Source: Glaciimonas sp. PAMC28666
GTDB taxonomy: Bacteria; Pseudomonadota; Gammaproteobacteria; Burkholderiales; Burkholderiaceae_D
Direction: 5' to 3'
Assembly: GCF_016917355.1 (NCBI RefSeq)
Contig: NZ_CP070304.1
Location: forward strand, 1 to 64,000
Length of the DNA: 64,000 bases
The notes below the pieces were generated by a model. That model had not been told where the DNA came from and did no database searches. It saw nothing but the letters and a program-made list of their open reading frames with translations. The stretch's first letter is position 1. Every line of letters starts with the position of its first letter. Of this stretch, positions 18,042 through 29,305 are shown piece by piece. The position numbers and the translations under genes were made by a program.

Positions 18042-21000
18042 TCAGACATTGAAGCCCGCTAATGCCTCGAAGGTCATTTGCAGTTTTTTTACCGAATAAA
18101 TCTGATCCATAAAATGCAGCAACCACTCTTCGAAATCATGTAATCTACCAGCGATGTTATCCACAGAGCCTTGCAAAGCCATCATTTCTACATCGGTTAA
18201 ATCATATTTCCGTGCAATTTCAAGCACCTTGTAATTTCCCGTATTTCCTTTACCGCGTGCTTCTGTCAAGCGGACAAAATCATAAACAAAATTTTCCAAT
18301 GCATCGGCCTTCTGAGATACCTTCGCCGGGAGGCTAGCCTCCCTGAGCCGGCTGCGAATACTGAGTATTTTTTCTGAAGCTACACGCAGAGCCTGACTAC
18401 GTTTGACCATCGCGGCCATTTCAACATTCTTCTGCGGGTGAAATTCCTTGAACCACATCAATCTATTACTGACGCCATGATTGCTAGTTTCAAACGGTGC
18501 CGCTTTCACTTTCACGTTCATCAGACTGGCGATTGTTTGTGCAATGGAGAGGTCACCACCAAAGCCGCTAAAACTGCTATTGATGGTCACCCTCGTGATC
18601 AGATCCAAATCGATATTTTCTCTATACGCAAGGGCGCGAATCGCATGGCTGACCTCTTCACCATTCATGTCATTAAGATTAAAAGGGCTGCCATGCGCCT
18701 TAAGAAACAAATGCGCTTTTTCTGCATCTATTGAGAAATGCGAATCCAAACCAAAAAGCGACGTGGTCCGGTTTACAATTTCTAGCGGTAGAGAGATCAA
18801 GGCCGTCAGACTTTCGGTATCCCCTGCATACACTGTCAGCGGCGGTGCATTTGCGGAATGCATGCGCAACACACCAGCTGCGTCAAAACCGCCAAACTCT
18901 TCGGCCACCAGAACTTGCTTATCTGAGCCAAATTTTTCGTTCAACGCATCGTTTTTTATGCCGGCGAACTTGCCCTTGCCAACACTAATCATCACATGGA
19001 AAAGTTGATTTCGTTCGTTCCAAAATGCCAGTAACTTACCAGGTTCAACCCGCACCAACTCATTCATGTTTTCTATTTTTTTGGATGAATCCAGAAGAAC
19101 TTCAGGCAAAATCCCGCCTTTTGATGCCCTGTGAGCCACCCTTTTAACGTGTCCCCCGAGCACATCAGTAATATATTTTTTATCCAATAACAAATTTATG
19201 ACGTAATCCCAGGATGCATCGGATGCCTTAACGCTTACGTTGTTCATCGCAGCTAAAATATTTTCGACTTTCCGACTATTATTTTCTTCCGATGCGAGAA
19301 TCATCCGGTTTTTATCAGAAGCCCTTTTTGCCTTTCCTAATGCGTCCACATCTCGCTTGAACTGTGCAACCTTCGCGTGCAATGTTAAGCGCATAACGTC
19401 AACCTGCGTGTCGGACAATTCTTCACCCAGACTATTAATTTCCGCATTATCGAAATCGATTAATCTGAATTTAATTTCTTTCCCGTCATAGATCACATTG
19501 GCCGCATTAATATCGTTATGCTGAACGCCATTTTTTTTAAGATCCTTCAGTACGTCCTCGATCACACGATCAATTGCCAGCGGGTTAAAGCTATACAGCA
19601 TGGCTGCAAGGTTCTTCATATCCCGATTTTTTAATAACCATGACAATGAGTTCCCTGGTACCACGTTCATTTTCACAGATACGAATTTGCTATAGATCAG
19701 CTCCTCCTGGCGCACAATAACCGTGGCAAAATCCGGCCCGTAAAGACGATTAAGGCCCACTGCATTTCTATTCGCATTAACCAACATGTCAGCCTGGGCC
19801 AATGTTTTCACTTGAGGTTGCGCAGCATATTTCTGATGCTCCGGCGCATTATGAGTTCTTGTAGTCCTCTTATAATCCTTGATGACATGCGCCTCATCTA
19901 ACTTGTAAATATGCCCGGATATGCCATCGTTGAGGCTATTTTCTTCTTTCCTATAGGCGGTATTTTTGAGGTTAAGGCTTACCTCGGCAAGCACAAGCTT
20001 TTTGATCCCTTTTGTGCCGTCTCGGACCGATTCCATGGCAAGCTGTTTCATCAAACGTTCTCTTAAGGCGTGTACCACACCTGCCCTTAACGGCACCTTC
20101 AAAAGTTGCGTGACGCCTATCCTTTCCCCCGCTATCCCAACCAATAAACTAGCCACTACCCCCCAGAAAGCAGCAGTCTTTTCGTCACGACTATTCGCGT
20201 TATAGAAATCTGCAATCTCTGCTGCGGTATTTGCTGCCGTCCCCATTACAAGCGGAATGAGCCGCCCCATTGCTGTAAGAGGTGAAAGGATTGCAATCGC
20301 TGCAGAAAAGTAGGTCATAAAATTAACCATGCTCCTCAAATCATTTTCAGTGCCGGTTTTTATAAAGGTATCAGCATCGGACTTCATTTTTGACGCGAAC
20401 CTCTCGCACAGACGATCCCTGTAATGAATGTCGCGTTGAAAGCGAATCGGGGGTGTTACTGATGATACAAAAACAGCAAATCCATCAAGACGCATAACTG
20501 GCAGACGAGAAAAAGCAACATCTACGAACATTGCATTCTGTTTCTCCGCAGGCAAGTGCTCCTGTAGCCACTGCTTGGTGGCTAGAGGCCATTCAGACTC
20601 GTTGTAATCGGGTGGAAGAATTATAGCGTCAGCTTTTTGTATCGAAGCCGCCAGATAGGTGCCGTCTGTTCCTTTGAAAGCGACCACGTTTGACAAGGAA
20701 TGTTCGCCCAACGCCAACAGCAGCGGCGGTTCGTGTGCATTGATGAAGTTGTCTACAGCTGGCTGATATACATGAAATTGTTTTTTGACTTTTTCAAGTG
20801 TTGTTCCAGCCAATGCTTGCTTGATAGCCTCAAGCGTTGTTCTAATCGACAAATCCTGATATTCAGACAAAATATGCTTCAATCGCGGGTCTGTCTTAAT
20901 GCGCTGGGCCTGCTCTCCCATATATTTCTCAAGCTTCCCCGGCAGAGCGGCCAGTTCAGGATAGCGCTGCAGCCTGTCGGCACCAAATGGCTCGGGACCA

Positions 21001-23921
21001 TCAAATTGCAAGACGCCCAAACCAAGCTCAGCTTTTTTTTTAAAAACAGCTCCCATACCCACCTCCCTAAAGCTAAATCGATAGGGAGCACCATGAATAC
21101 TGCCGATTGAACTCGCGCGAGCGATGATGGTATCGTCAGGCTTTTTACCTTTTAGATTGGGTATTTTATTTAACTCTTCCGCTATGAACGCATCCATCAA
21201 GGCCTTGAAATCACAATGCTTAAAATAAGCAACGACCGCCTGCACAGAGTCGTTATATTTGATTCCAGCGACATCGACATCACTCTTCTTAACTAATTGT
21301 GCGCCCGGTTTTAAGATTTCCAGGCAGCTGCTGATAATCCTATCTATCCGTTTAAAGCTTGCCTGTTCCAGCGCCTTCAAGACTTCACGCTGCCCTTTAT
21401 CGGTATACCAAAGGTCATATGTTGATTTCTCGCTCAAAAATGGCGCCTCTCCTGTCACACCGTTACGCATGGCATCATACCAACTGACATAATGCGCCAT
21501 CTTTCGAGAAATCATATTCAGTACTTTTTTATGTGCCGCCAAAAATACTTCTTCGGCGAAGCCGGAAAAATCATATTGATCAATCCGTGCTTCCAACACA
21601 TTCACCAACCGGTCTTTCAATCCCGCTTCGACCTTTGCATGCATCGGAGGGGTGGCACTAAAGACTAAGGGAAGCACATCCATCAGCGCTCCAGTCAGAC
21701 CCATCTCCCTTAACTTTATAGTGCCTGCGAGTAAGTCCTCCACAATCGAGGTTGCAAAATCCGGCACCTCCCAACCCTGATCGCCGCTTTCTTTGGATAG
21801 TCCGGCCCGCTTCCTTGCATGGTCAATCACCTCGTTTAAATCGGTGTTTGCGCGGTTCTCGTAAACAAGCCGATAGTCTTCCATATATCGCTCGGGTATA
21901 GCTCCTGCATTTTCCACGGAAACCGCAACAATGTTGGTTTCAGGATCAGGGTTATTCACTATATAATCCGCTTCAACAAATAGAAGTGCGTCCCTCACAC
22001 GACGATCTAATATTTGATATACCTCACTCTTCAAAGGAAAGGTGTATTGCACGGCGGCCTGAACTGCAACGCCCTTATCGGGCTTTACTTCTCTACGCAG
22101 AACGGCATTCGTTCCATTCACAATTGGCTTTTTTGCATCGGCGTCCTCCGCTAACAGGGTGATATTTGCAATGGATGCCGTAAGAGATCCCACTTTCTCT
22201 GCAGCGCTAATGACGCGCATTATCGAATGCGCAGAGGCTCCCGGAATTCCAAAACTACCGTATTTTTCGCTCGTACCCGCCGCATCGTCGTCAACCAACT
22301 GCTGCATGATGGTGATTGGGGCGCTGCGTGGCTGACGGTCCGTTTGGTTACTGAATCGCGTTGAGAACGCAGGAACGCGGGGCAAATTATCAGGTGCACG
22401 CCCGCTCGTCCTGAATGCCGAATTCTCCTTGAATCTGGAAACAACAAAGTTTTCTTTCCGGTCCTTCAACTGCGCTTCCAAAGTTCTGGTATTTATGCTT
22501 TCCTGATTGGTTTTGGCGTATAACTCCCGCCCTTCTTTTGTTTTAAAAAAGGCCCGCCGTGGCTCTCTGCTCCAGCCGTAGGGATTGTGTGGATCCTGCG
22601 CTGATTCCAGCGCAGATTGTAACTCTGCAGAAGTCTGGTCGTACGCGTCGATTATCGCGCTAATGAGGCCAGGAATTGCAGCAATTGAGAGAGACCGGGG
22701 AGCGGTAGGCGACCGATTCCTTGCAATGTTATGCGCCAGGTACGCTACCGACAATACACCCAGAATCGAGGGTAAGTAACTCGGACATTGAGCATCGATA
22801 TGTTTATGCACCGTGTCCCACACTGACACTATGCAGGCTGGTCGGTTTATATTCAGTGCATCGGTAATCCAAAGATAGGCTTGCGGTAATTGCAGCAAAC
22901 TATCCATTAAGGATTGCCCCAACGTCACAAGCCCATTCACTCCCCATTTCTGGAAGACTGCCAGCAGCGCATCGTCTCGCGCATCGTCTGAGTGAATTTG
23001 AAACAGCGTGCCCGCCATCGCCGGAACAATCAGGCGTTCGAGCTTTTCCTTTAATGATTGCCAGGCTTCCCTATTACCGTTCGGTAGCAAACGACGGGAC
23101 TGATCGAACAACAATAACGACACCAAGCCTTGCGCCAGCGGCGATACCGATTCAACCAAAGTTGACCATACCGGTAGATTTGTCATTCCGGCCAGATCGC
23201 AGAATCTGCGCAACGCGCCATCGATTGTTGCCGAACTATAGTGATATGCTTTGGTTGCGACGCTTTTTTGTACAAGCCGGTCAACCGTATAATCTGCCGC
23301 CTCAAATAGCGTGGCACATGCAGGACTGATGGCATCCTGCCTCAAGTCAAATTTTGGCTTCTCGTCCTCCCAATTTTTAGTCTGTTGCTTCAGCTGTTTA
23401 TATCTTGTTTCGAATTCGTTGTACGGGTCTTGTTTTAGTTGCCGAATAATTTTGGCGTTCCTACCGTCAATATGCGCCGCACAAATATCACCGGGATTTC
23501 GGTCATCGACAACGATCAACAGCGCTTCGGTAATCGAGCCCGCCACAATCACGCCATTCTTAGTGACCTCTGGCGTATTGACGTCAGGCAGTACATGGAC
23601 CTCGACATAGTTATCCAGATGATTAATGCCCCACTCATCACATGATTCCTGAAAATTTCTGGGATCGTACAAAAAGGCAAGACCCTGTTCCCCATACAAC
23701 GCCATCGATTTGGTACTTAGCCGAGTCTCCTCGGTACAGATCTCAAGCGTTGTGTTGAGGTACAAATACAGCTTCTGCTCTGTCAGGTTGAGTGGTCCCC
23801 CTTGCTCCAACTTTTCTACGAACGACTGCAGGCCGGAACATAGTTTTTTCTCCTGAACAAATGCGGGCATGAAAGTGACGTTCGCGGCAGAAGTTGGCGA
23901 AACGGAGGAAACGTGTTGCAT
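18042..23921 (-). CDS. Giant kinase-domain protein B, candidate toxin/effector (tandem paralogue)
   Basis: 1959 residues, collinear with protein A end to end and upstream of it by 61 bp on the same strand, so probably co-transcribed. The N-terminal block, the hydrophobic segment and the kinase and C-terminal domains are most alike; about residues 480-640 differ most. Kinase motifs are complete: VIKDYK near 1348, HNDINAANV near 1468, LIDFD near 1488. The C-terminal block has LKAHGSPF near 1742 and NSSFSGFGG near 1781. The Ser/Thr/Pro-rich, signal-free start (MQHVSSVSPTSAAN) again fits a type III-like substrate. AAGGA lies 7 bases before the ATG. Codons look more AT-rich than neighbouring housekeeping genes (not calculated). 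Both copies are open, which argues for selection to keep both. Confidence 0.75.
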   Translation of the reverse strand: MQHVSSVSPTSAANVTFMPAFVQEKKLCSGLQSFVEKLEQGGPLNLTEQKLYLYLNTTLEICTEETRLSTKSMALYGEQGLAFLYDPRNFQESCDEWGINHLDNYVEVHVLPDVNTPEVTKNGVIVAGSITEALLIVVDDRNPGDICAAHIDGRNAKIIRQLKQDPYNEFETRYKQLKQQTKNWEDEKPKFDLRQDAISPACATLFEAADYTVDRLVQKSVATKAYHYSSATIDGALRRFCDLAGMTNLPVWSTLVESVSPLAQGLVSLLLFDQSRRLLPNGNREAWQSLKEKLERLIVPAMAGTLFQIHSDDARDDALLAVFQKWGVNGLVTLGQSLMDSLLQLPQAYLWITDALNINRPACIVSVWDTVHKHIDAQCPSYLPSILGVLSVAYLAHNIARNRSPTAPRSLSIAAIPGLISAIIDAYDQTSAELQSALESAQDPHNPYGWSREPRRAFFKTKEGRELYAKTNQESINTRTLEAQLKDRKENFVVSRFKENSAFRTSGRAPDNLPRVPAFSTRFSNQTDRQPRSAPITIMQQLVDDDAAGTSEKYGSFGIPGASAHSIMRVISAAEKVGSLTASIANITLLAEDADAKKPIVNGTNAVLRREVKPDKGVAVQAAVQYTFPLKSEVYQILDRRVRDALLFVEADYIVNNPDPETNIVAVSVENAGAIPERYMEDYRLVYENRANTDLNEVIDHARKRAGLSKESGDQGWEVPDFATSIVEDLLAGTIKLREMGLTGALMDVLPLVFSATPPMHAKVEAGLKDRLVNVLEARIDQYDFSGFAEEVFLAAHKKVLNMISRKMAHYVSWYDAMRNGVTGEAPFLSEKSTYDLWYTDKGQREVLKALEQASFKRIDRIISSCLEILKPGAQLVKKSDVDVAGIKYNDSVQAVVAYFKHCDFKALMDAFIAEELNKIPNLKGKKPDDTIIARASSIGSIHGAPYRFSFREVGMGAVFKKKAELGLGVLQFDGPEPFGADRLQRYPELAALPGKLEKYMGEQAQRIKTDPRLKHILSEYQDLSIRTTLEAIKQALAGTTLEKVKKQFHVYQPAVDNFINAHEPPLLLALGEHSLSNVVAFKGTDGTYLAASIQKADAIILPPDYNESEWPLATKQWLQEHLPAEKQNAMFVDVAFSRLPVMRLDGFAVFVSSVTPPIRFQRDIHYRDRLCERFASKMKSDADTFIKTGTENDLRSMVNFMTYFSAAIAILSPLTAMGRLIPLVMGTAANTAAEIADFYNANSRDEKTAAFWGVVASLLVGIAGERIGVTQLLKVPLRAGVVHALRERLMKQLAMESVRDGTKGIKKLVLAEVSLNLKNTAYRKEENSLNDGISGHIYKLDEAHVIKDYKRTTRTHNAPEHQKYAAQPQVKTLAQADMLVNANRNAVGLNRLYGPDFATVIVRQEELIYSKFVSVKMNVVPGNSLSWLLKNRDMKNLAAMLYSFNPLAIDRVIEDVLKDLKKNGVQHNDINAANVIYDGKEIKFRLIDFDNAEINSLGEELSDTQVDVMRLTLHAKVAQFKRDVDALGKAKRASDKNRMILASEENNSRKVENILAAMNNVSVKASDASWDYVINLLLDKKYITDVLGGHVKRVAHRASKGGILPEVLLDSSKKIENMNELVRVEPGKLLAFWNERNQLFHVMISVGKGKFAGIKNDALNEKFGSDKQVLVAEEFGGFDAAGVLRMHSANAPPLTVYAGDTESLTALISLPLEIVNRTTSLFGLDSHFSIDAEKAHLFLKAHGSPFNLNDMNGEEVSHAIRALAYRENIDLDLITRVTINSSFSGFGGDLSIAQTIASLMNVKVKAAPFETSNHGVSNRLMWFKEFHPQKNVEMAAMVKRSQALRVASEKILSIRSRLREASLPAKVSQKADALENFVYDFVRLTEARGKGNTGNYKVLEIARKYDLTDVEMMALQGSVDNIAGRLHDFEEWLLHFMDQIYSVKKLQMTFEALAGFNV

Positions 23922-24643
23922 AGAAAAATCCTTATGCTGTTACGGAAAAAAACCAACGACTATCCGGCCGGAGCGACCGTAGAAGGCTTTCGGGCAGATG
24001 TATGCGCGTATTTTTTCAGTTTTTCGTTCGGCCAGATACACAAAAACGCTACAAAGTAACTTCTACAGGTTGCCGCTAGCATTCCTGAGGGATAGTGATC
24101 GCAGTGCAAACGCCAGCCGATGGCAAACATCAGACCCGTTGGGCCGGTTTTAATATCAAGAATCTATCGCTATGGGCGCAAGAAGACGCATTAGAAAATC
24201 GCACATCACCTCGTCATAAGATTCGGTACGAAGACTGCTGACGCTGACTTTATGGATTACCAACAGGTCATGGCCTGGCAATTATGCTGTATTTAATTGT
24301 GTAGCTGAAAGGGAAACACGCAAAGGTACGGTAAGACACGCTAATGCTTGAGGCAGTATTTGAGTGTACCTGGGGCGCTAATTATGTCGTTAAAGGGCGA
24401 GAAGGAATGGGAGGCGGTGCGGGTGGCCCAAACGAGTATGGAAACGCTGGTCGCTGGTGCCACAGAACGAGAGAATCGTGCCCGAGGAGGCGAATGGTGC
24501 ATGGTGAATGGTGAATCGCGGCTGGTAAAACGCTATGCAAAACGAGCCGCTGATGAGCCGCTGATGAGCCGTTTAATGGCGCCCACAACTGCATCAAACA
24601 CCGGCACCAGTGTATAAAGTTGATGCCCGTCTCAGTTACGCCA
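23922..24643. other. Long intergenic region upstream of the giant gene pair
   Basis: 722 bp with no convincing gene; presumably holds the promoter of the giant genes. An open frame at 24348-24617 (plus) is low-complexity and unsupported. A direct repeat GAGCCGCTGAT occurs twice in a row at 24544 and 24555. I looked for an hrpII-type TTCG-N16-TTCG box in the leftward direction and found none. Confidence 0.5.
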
Positions 24644-24895
24644 TCATTTAACCGGAGTTTTAGACCTACCGTGAAATGCCTCCGGCCGTGACTTGTTTCT
24701 TTGCTCAAAAATCTTGATGGCATCAAGGGCCGCATTTTCTTTAGTACGCAATTCCGCGTGATCGTCGTGCAAAGTAAAGAAATCGGCCGCCTGTGCACGC
24801 ATGACGTGCTTGATCGCCGCGGCATCAATCAGGTCATACTTTTCGGTCAATACCGTCGTGACTTCATCCAGATATTCTTCGTATGTCATTGTCAT
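24644..24895 (-). CDS. Small conserved protein of unknown function
   Basis: 83 residues starting MTMTYEEYLDEV from the ATG at 24895, chosen because GGAG sits 7 bases upstream; a start 8 codons earlier lacks this. The protein is soluble, helical and charged, with a central AAIKHVMRAQAADFF segment and a basic tail (KSRPEAFHGRSKTPVK). I recall similar 70-90-residue proteins in Herbaspirillum and Massilia but no function. It lies downstream of purL on the same strand, separated by a stem-loop. Confidence 0.7.
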   Translation of the reverse strand: MTMTYEEYLDEVTTVLTEKYDLIDAAAIKHVMRAQAADFFTLHDDHAELRTKENAALDAIKIFEQRNKSRPEAFHGRSKTPVK

Positions 24896-24930
24896 GGTGT
24901 TACTCCAGTTTCTATTCAATCTAGACTAAA

Positions 24931-24962
24931 TAGGGCGGATAAGCATGCCGCCTTCCGCCCTA
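24931..24962 (-). terminator. Stem-loop after purL, possible terminator
   Basis: TAGGGCGGA (24931-24939) pairs perfectly with TCCGCCCTA (24954-24962) around a 14-base loop. On the minus strand a short TTTAG follows rather than a strong U-run, so termination would be weak; it may act as a processing hairpin between purL and the small gene. Confidence 0.5.
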
Positions 24963-25024
24963 CTGTATTCTTATTTCAAGTGGGACTTCGGATCATCGCT
25001 GATAGCGACCAAAGCCCCTTTCTT

Positions 25025-28000
25025 TTAACCAACCCAGGTCCGCGCATTACGGAACATGCGCATCCATGGAGAATCTTCACCCCAACTATCGGGATGCCAC
25101 GATTGCTGCACGCTACGGAAGACGCGCTCAGCGTGTGGCATGATCGCGTTAAAGCGGCCGTCTGCGGTGGTGACCGCGGTGATCCCTTGCGGTGAGCCGT
25201 TAGGATTGTACGGATACGCTTCGCTCACCTGCCCTTGATTATCCACAAAACGCATACCGACCAGCGCCTGATTGATATCACCGGTTTGCGAGAAGTCTGC
25301 AAAGCCCTCGCCATGCGCAACCGCAATCGCGGTTTGCGTACCTGCCATGCCCTGCAAGAAAATCGATGGCGATTCTTCGATTTGTACCATCGAAAAGCGA
25401 CCTTCAAACTTCTCCGATTTATTCCGCGTAAATTTAGGCCACGCTTGCGCGCCGGGAATGATGCTCTTCAGATTGGCAATCATCTGGCAGCCGTTGCAAA
25501 TACCCAGAGCAAATGTATCGTTGCGATTGAAGAACGTCGAGAACTGGTCTGCCAACGAATTATTAAACAAAATTGTCTTCGCCCATCCTTCGCCCGCACC
25601 CAATACGTCGCCGTAAGAGAAGCCGCCGACCGCAATAAACGCTTTAAAATCCTTAAGACTAACGCGCCCTGCAATCAGGTCACTCATGTGGACATCAACG
25701 GCTGTAAAGCCAGACTTGTGCATGACGTAAGCGGTTTCAATGTGCGAATTGACGCCCTGCTCACGCAAAATGGCAACGCGTGGTTTTGCGCCGAGATTGA
25801 TGAACGGTGCCGCCACGTCGTGCTGTAAATCGAAAGTGATTTTTGGTGTGATACCAGGATCAAGCACGTCCAGAATGCGATCATACTCAGCGTCGGCGCT
25901 GGCAGGATTATCACGCAGACGGGCAATCCGCCAGCTGGTTTCACTCCATAAACGCTGCAACGCAATCCGTGACTGGCTGTAGATAACTTTTGCATCGCGG
26001 GTAAATTCGATCACATCGCGGGCATCCGGCTTGCCGATGATATGGCTGCAAGCGCCAAGATTATACGTTCGTAACACATTCATCACGTCCGACTTTTCTT
26101 CGGCGCGGACCTGAATCACAGCACCCAACTCTTCACTAAACAAGGCGCGTAACGTCATTTCATTGCGGCGTTCCGATACTTGACCCGCCCAGTTCTTCGA
26201 ATCACCCCAATCAGCGCCGTGCCCGCTTTCCATCGTCAGGATATCGAGATTGACTGAAAAGCCGGTATGACCGGCGAACGCCATTTCACATAAGGTGGTA
26301 AATAAGCCGCCGTCCGATCGATCATGATAAGCCAACAACTTATCTTCGCTATTAAGCTGCTGAATGGCGTTGAAGAAGGCTTTCAGATCATCGGCGCTAT
26401 CGACATCCGGGGTTTCGTTACCGATCTGCTGCATTACCTGCGTCAGCGCTGAGGCACCCATGCGGTTTTTGCCGCGTCCGAGGTCAATAAAGATCAGGGC
26501 GGTGTTACCGAGGTCGGTACGTAACTGCGGCGTAAGAACACGCCGCACATCGGTGACCGGTGCAAACGCGGAAACAATCAAGGACACCGGAGAGGTGACC
26601 GACTTATGCTTCGCATCGTCCTTCCACGTGGTGCGCATGGACAATGAATCCTTGCCGACCGGAATACTGATGCCAAGCGCCGGACACAATTCCATACCAA
26701 CGGCTTTGACCGTATCAAACAGCGCGGCGTCCTGACCGGGTTGACCGCAAGCCGCCATCCAGTTGGCCGACAATTTGATATCTGAAATGCTCGCTATCGG
26801 CGCGGCGGCAATGTTGGTCAACGCTTCGCCGACCGCCATGCGGCCCGACGCAGCGGCATTGATCACGGCCAGTGGCGTGCGTTCGCCCATGGACATCGCT
26901 TCGCCCAGATAACCTTCAAAGCTCATGCTGGTCACGGCGCAATCCGCCACTGGAATTTGCCATGGGCCAACCATCTGATCCCGCACCGAGGTCGCACCGA
27001 CAGTACGGTCGCCGATCGTAATCAAGAATGACTTATCAGCCACCGTTGGCAGTTTCAAGACGCGTTGGGACACTTCCAGCAAATCCAGGCCGGTCAGATC
27101 GACCGCAGGCAAACTGATCGGTAGTCGCTGCACATCGCGGTGCATCTTCGGCGGTTTTCCGAGCAACACATCCATCGGCATATCAACCGGATTGTTATTG
27201 TGCTGCGGGTCAATCACCTTCAATTGACGCTCTTCCGTCGCGGTCCCGACTACGGCAAACAAACAACGCTCACGCTGACAGAAATATTCAAACAGCGGCA
27301 GACTTTCCGGTGCAATCGCCATCACATAACGCTCTTGCGATTCATTACTCCAGATTTCCTTCGGTGCCATGCCGCTCTCTTCGAGCGGTACCTTACGCAA
27401 ATCAAAAATCGCGCCGCGCTTGGCGTCGTTGGTGATTTCCGGAAAAGCATTCGACAAGCCACCAGCGCCAACGTCATGGATCGACAAAATAGGATTGGTA
27501 TCGCCCATCGACCAACAGGCGTTAATCACCTCTTGCGCGCGCCGTTCCATTTCAGGATTGCCACGTTGAACCGAGTCAAAATCCAGATCGGCGGTATTGG
27601 TGCCGGTCGCCATTGATGACGCCGCGCTCCCGCCCATACCGATACGCATACCGGGGCCACCCAATTGAATCAGCAGACTGCCGACCGGCAATGCATTTTT
27701 AAACGTGTGTTTGTCCGAGATGCTACCGATACCGCCAGCAATCATGATTGGCTTATGATAGCCATGCACGGTTCCAGCGACGTTCTGTTCATAAGTACGG
27801 AAGTAACCACCCAATATAGGACGGCCGAATTCGTTGTTGAACGCTGCACCACCCAATGGGCCATCGATCATAATCTGCAACGGTGAGGCGATGCGGTCCG
27901 GTTTGCCATACACCGCAGTGTCGGCAGCCGCGGCAGCTTCCGCAGATTTAGCCGCAAGCGTCACATCTGTTGCATTTTCCCACGCCTGACTGGCGTCTGG

Positions 28001-29050
28001 AAGCAGCAGATTGGAAACGGTGAAACCAGTCAAACCCGCTTTAGGCTTCGCGCCGCGACCGGTTGCACCTTCATCGCGGATTTCACCACCGGCTCCGGTA
28101 GAGGCGCCAGGGAAAGGAGAAATGGCCGTCGGATGGTTATGCGTTTCGACTTTCATCAGGATGTGGGTTAGCTCATCCGTCGCTTCGTACACATTACCGT
28201 TGGCCGCACCGCGTGGATAAAAGCGCGAAACGGTGGCACCTTCAATGATCGACGAATTGTCGCTATAGGCAACGACGGTGCCTTGCGGATGCAATTCGTG
28301 GGTATTCTTGATCATCGCAAACAATGACTTGTCTTGCGTCTGACCATCAATCGTCCAGTCCGCATTAAAAATCTTATGGCGACAATGCTCGCTGTTGGCC
28401 TGCGCAAACATCATCAATTCGACATCGGTCGGGTTGCGTTCTGCACGGGTGAACGCGGCCATCAAATAATCGATTTCATCATCAGACAAAGCCAGGCCGA
28501 GGGCGCTATTCGCGCTTTCAAGCGCCGCCTTGCCGCCTGCCAGAATATCAATAGAGGCCAATGGCATCGCTTCCAACTCGCGGAACAATGCGCTGGCCGC
28601 TGCGGCGTCACGCAACACAGTTTCCGTCATGCGGTCGTGCAACAGTGCTGCAATCGCCAGAACACCGTCGTCGCTGAGTTTTTTTACCCCGCCCAGCAGA
28701 CCGGACTTCAGGTGCACCTGATACGCAATGCCGCGTTCGATGCGCTTGATGTTCGCCATTCCGCAATTGCGGGCAATGTCGGTGGCCTTGCTGGCCCATG
28801 GCGAAATCGTACCAAATCGGGGAATGACGATAAATTCTTCGCCGCCGCCGGTTCCCTCGAAAGGATCGCCATAGGTCAACAGCGCGTGCAAACGCGCCAG
28901 GTCGTCAGGCCCCAAAACGACGACAGCATCGACAAAATGATCATAACGACCGGTAACGCCGATGATATTGGCATCAATCAGTTGTAATTGAGATAAAAGA
29001 CGTTGGGAGCGGAAAGCAGGAAGGGCATTAGAACCCGGCAAAATCAACAT
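25025..29050 (-). CDS. purL: Phosphoribosylformylglycinamidine synthase (FGAM synthase)
   Basis: A 1341-residue single-chain PurL of the proteobacterial type. It converts FGAR, ATP and glutamine to FGAM in step four of purine synthesis. Landmarks in order: N-terminal PurS-like and linker domains ([15 protein letters not shown] near 220), two FGAM-synthase ATPase halves ([16 protein letters not shown] near 305; GKDSLSMRT in the second half), and a C-terminal class I glutaminase with nucleophile Cys in GICNGCQM (about 1184) and the His-Glu pair in MPHAERVFR (about 1306-1308). All catalytic residues are present. The gene stands alone, with 255 bp upstream lacking any gene. Confidence 0.98.
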   Translation of the reverse strand: MLILPGSNALPAFRSQRLLSQLQLIDANIIGVTGRYDHFVDAVVVLGPDDLARLHALLTYGDPFEGTGGGEEFIVIPRFGTISPWASKATDIARNCGMANIKRIERGIAYQVHLKSGLLGGVKKLSDDGVLAIAALLHDRMTETVLRDAAAASALFRELEAMPLASIDILAGGKAALESANSALGLALSDDEIDYLMAAFTRAERNPTDVELMMFAQANSEHCRHKIFNADWTIDGQTQDKSLFAMIKNTHELHPQGTVVAYSDNSSIIEGATVSRFYPRGAANGNVYEATDELTHILMKVETHNHPTAISPFPGASTGAGGEIRDEGATGRGAKPKAGLTGFTVSNLLLPDASQAWENATDVTLAAKSAEAAAAADTAVYGKPDRIASPLQIMIDGPLGGAAFNNEFGRPILGGYFRTYEQNVAGTVHGYHKPIMIAGGIGSISDKHTFKNALPVGSLLIQLGGPGMRIGMGGSAASSMATGTNTADLDFDSVQRGNPEMERRAQEVINACWSMGDTNPILSIHDVGAGGLSNAFPEITNDAKRGAIFDLRKVPLEESGMAPKEIWSNESQERYVMAIAPESLPLFEYFCQRERCLFAVVGTATEERQLKVIDPQHNNNPVDMPMDVLLGKPPKMHRDVQRLPISLPAVDLTGLDLLEVSQRVLKLPTVADKSFLITIGDRTVGATSVRDQMVGPWQIPVADCAVTSMSFEGYLGEAMSMGERTPLAVINAAASGRMAVGEALTNIAAAPIASISDIKLSANWMAACGQPGQDAALFDTVKAVGMELCPALGISIPVGKDSLSMRTTWKDDAKHKSVTSPVSLIVSAFAPVTDVRRVLTPQLRTDLGNTALIFIDLGRGKNRMGASALTQVMQQIGNETPDVDSADDLKAFFNAIQQLNSEDKLLAYHDRSDGGLFTTLCEMAFAGHTGFSVNLDILTMESGHGADWGDSKNWAGQVSERRNEMTLRALFSEELGAVIQVRAEEKSDVMNVLRTYNLGACSHIIGKPDARDVIEFTRDAKVIYSQSRIALQRLWSETSWRIARLRDNPASADAEYDRILDVLDPGITPKITFDLQHDVAAPFINLGAKPRVAILREQGVNSHIETAYVMHKSGFTAVDVHMSDLIAGRVSLKDFKAFIAVGGFSYGDVLGAGEGWAKTILFNNSLADQFSTFFNRNDTFALGICNGCQMIANLKSIIPGAQAWPKFTRNKSEKFEGRFSMVQIEESPSIFLQGMAGTQTAIAVAHGEGFADFSQTGDINQALVGMRFVDNQGQVSEAYPYNPNGSPQGITAVTTADGRFNAIMPHAERVFRSVQQSWHPDSWGEDSPWMRMFRNARTWVG

Positions 29051-29305
29051 GGCGATATGAAGGGGTTGTGCAGCTAGAGGCCGCGGGTTAAATCAGAAGC
29101 CGCCATTATACAACCATGCCTTAAGCGACGCGGCATTCGATCCGGAAAATCCTATTTTGCCGTTAATCGAATCACAAGACGAAATCCCCCGTTATGGAGG
29201 ATTTTCGTACCATGACTCCAATTCGCCTGATGCGTTACTTATAAGTTACCCAATTACCTGTCGAAATAATTGCCAAATAAATATTTAACAATGTAAAACG
29301 GGCGC

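Noticed and set aside
12098-23921. Recent horizontal insertion of the giant pair through a tRNA or integrase site
   Set aside because: No tRNA, direct flanking repeats or recombinase seen at either side within the window; transfer remains possible but unsupported.
24348-24617. 89-codon plus-strand frame upstream of the giant genes
   Set aside because: Composition is driven by short repeats and there is no ribosome site; judged chance.
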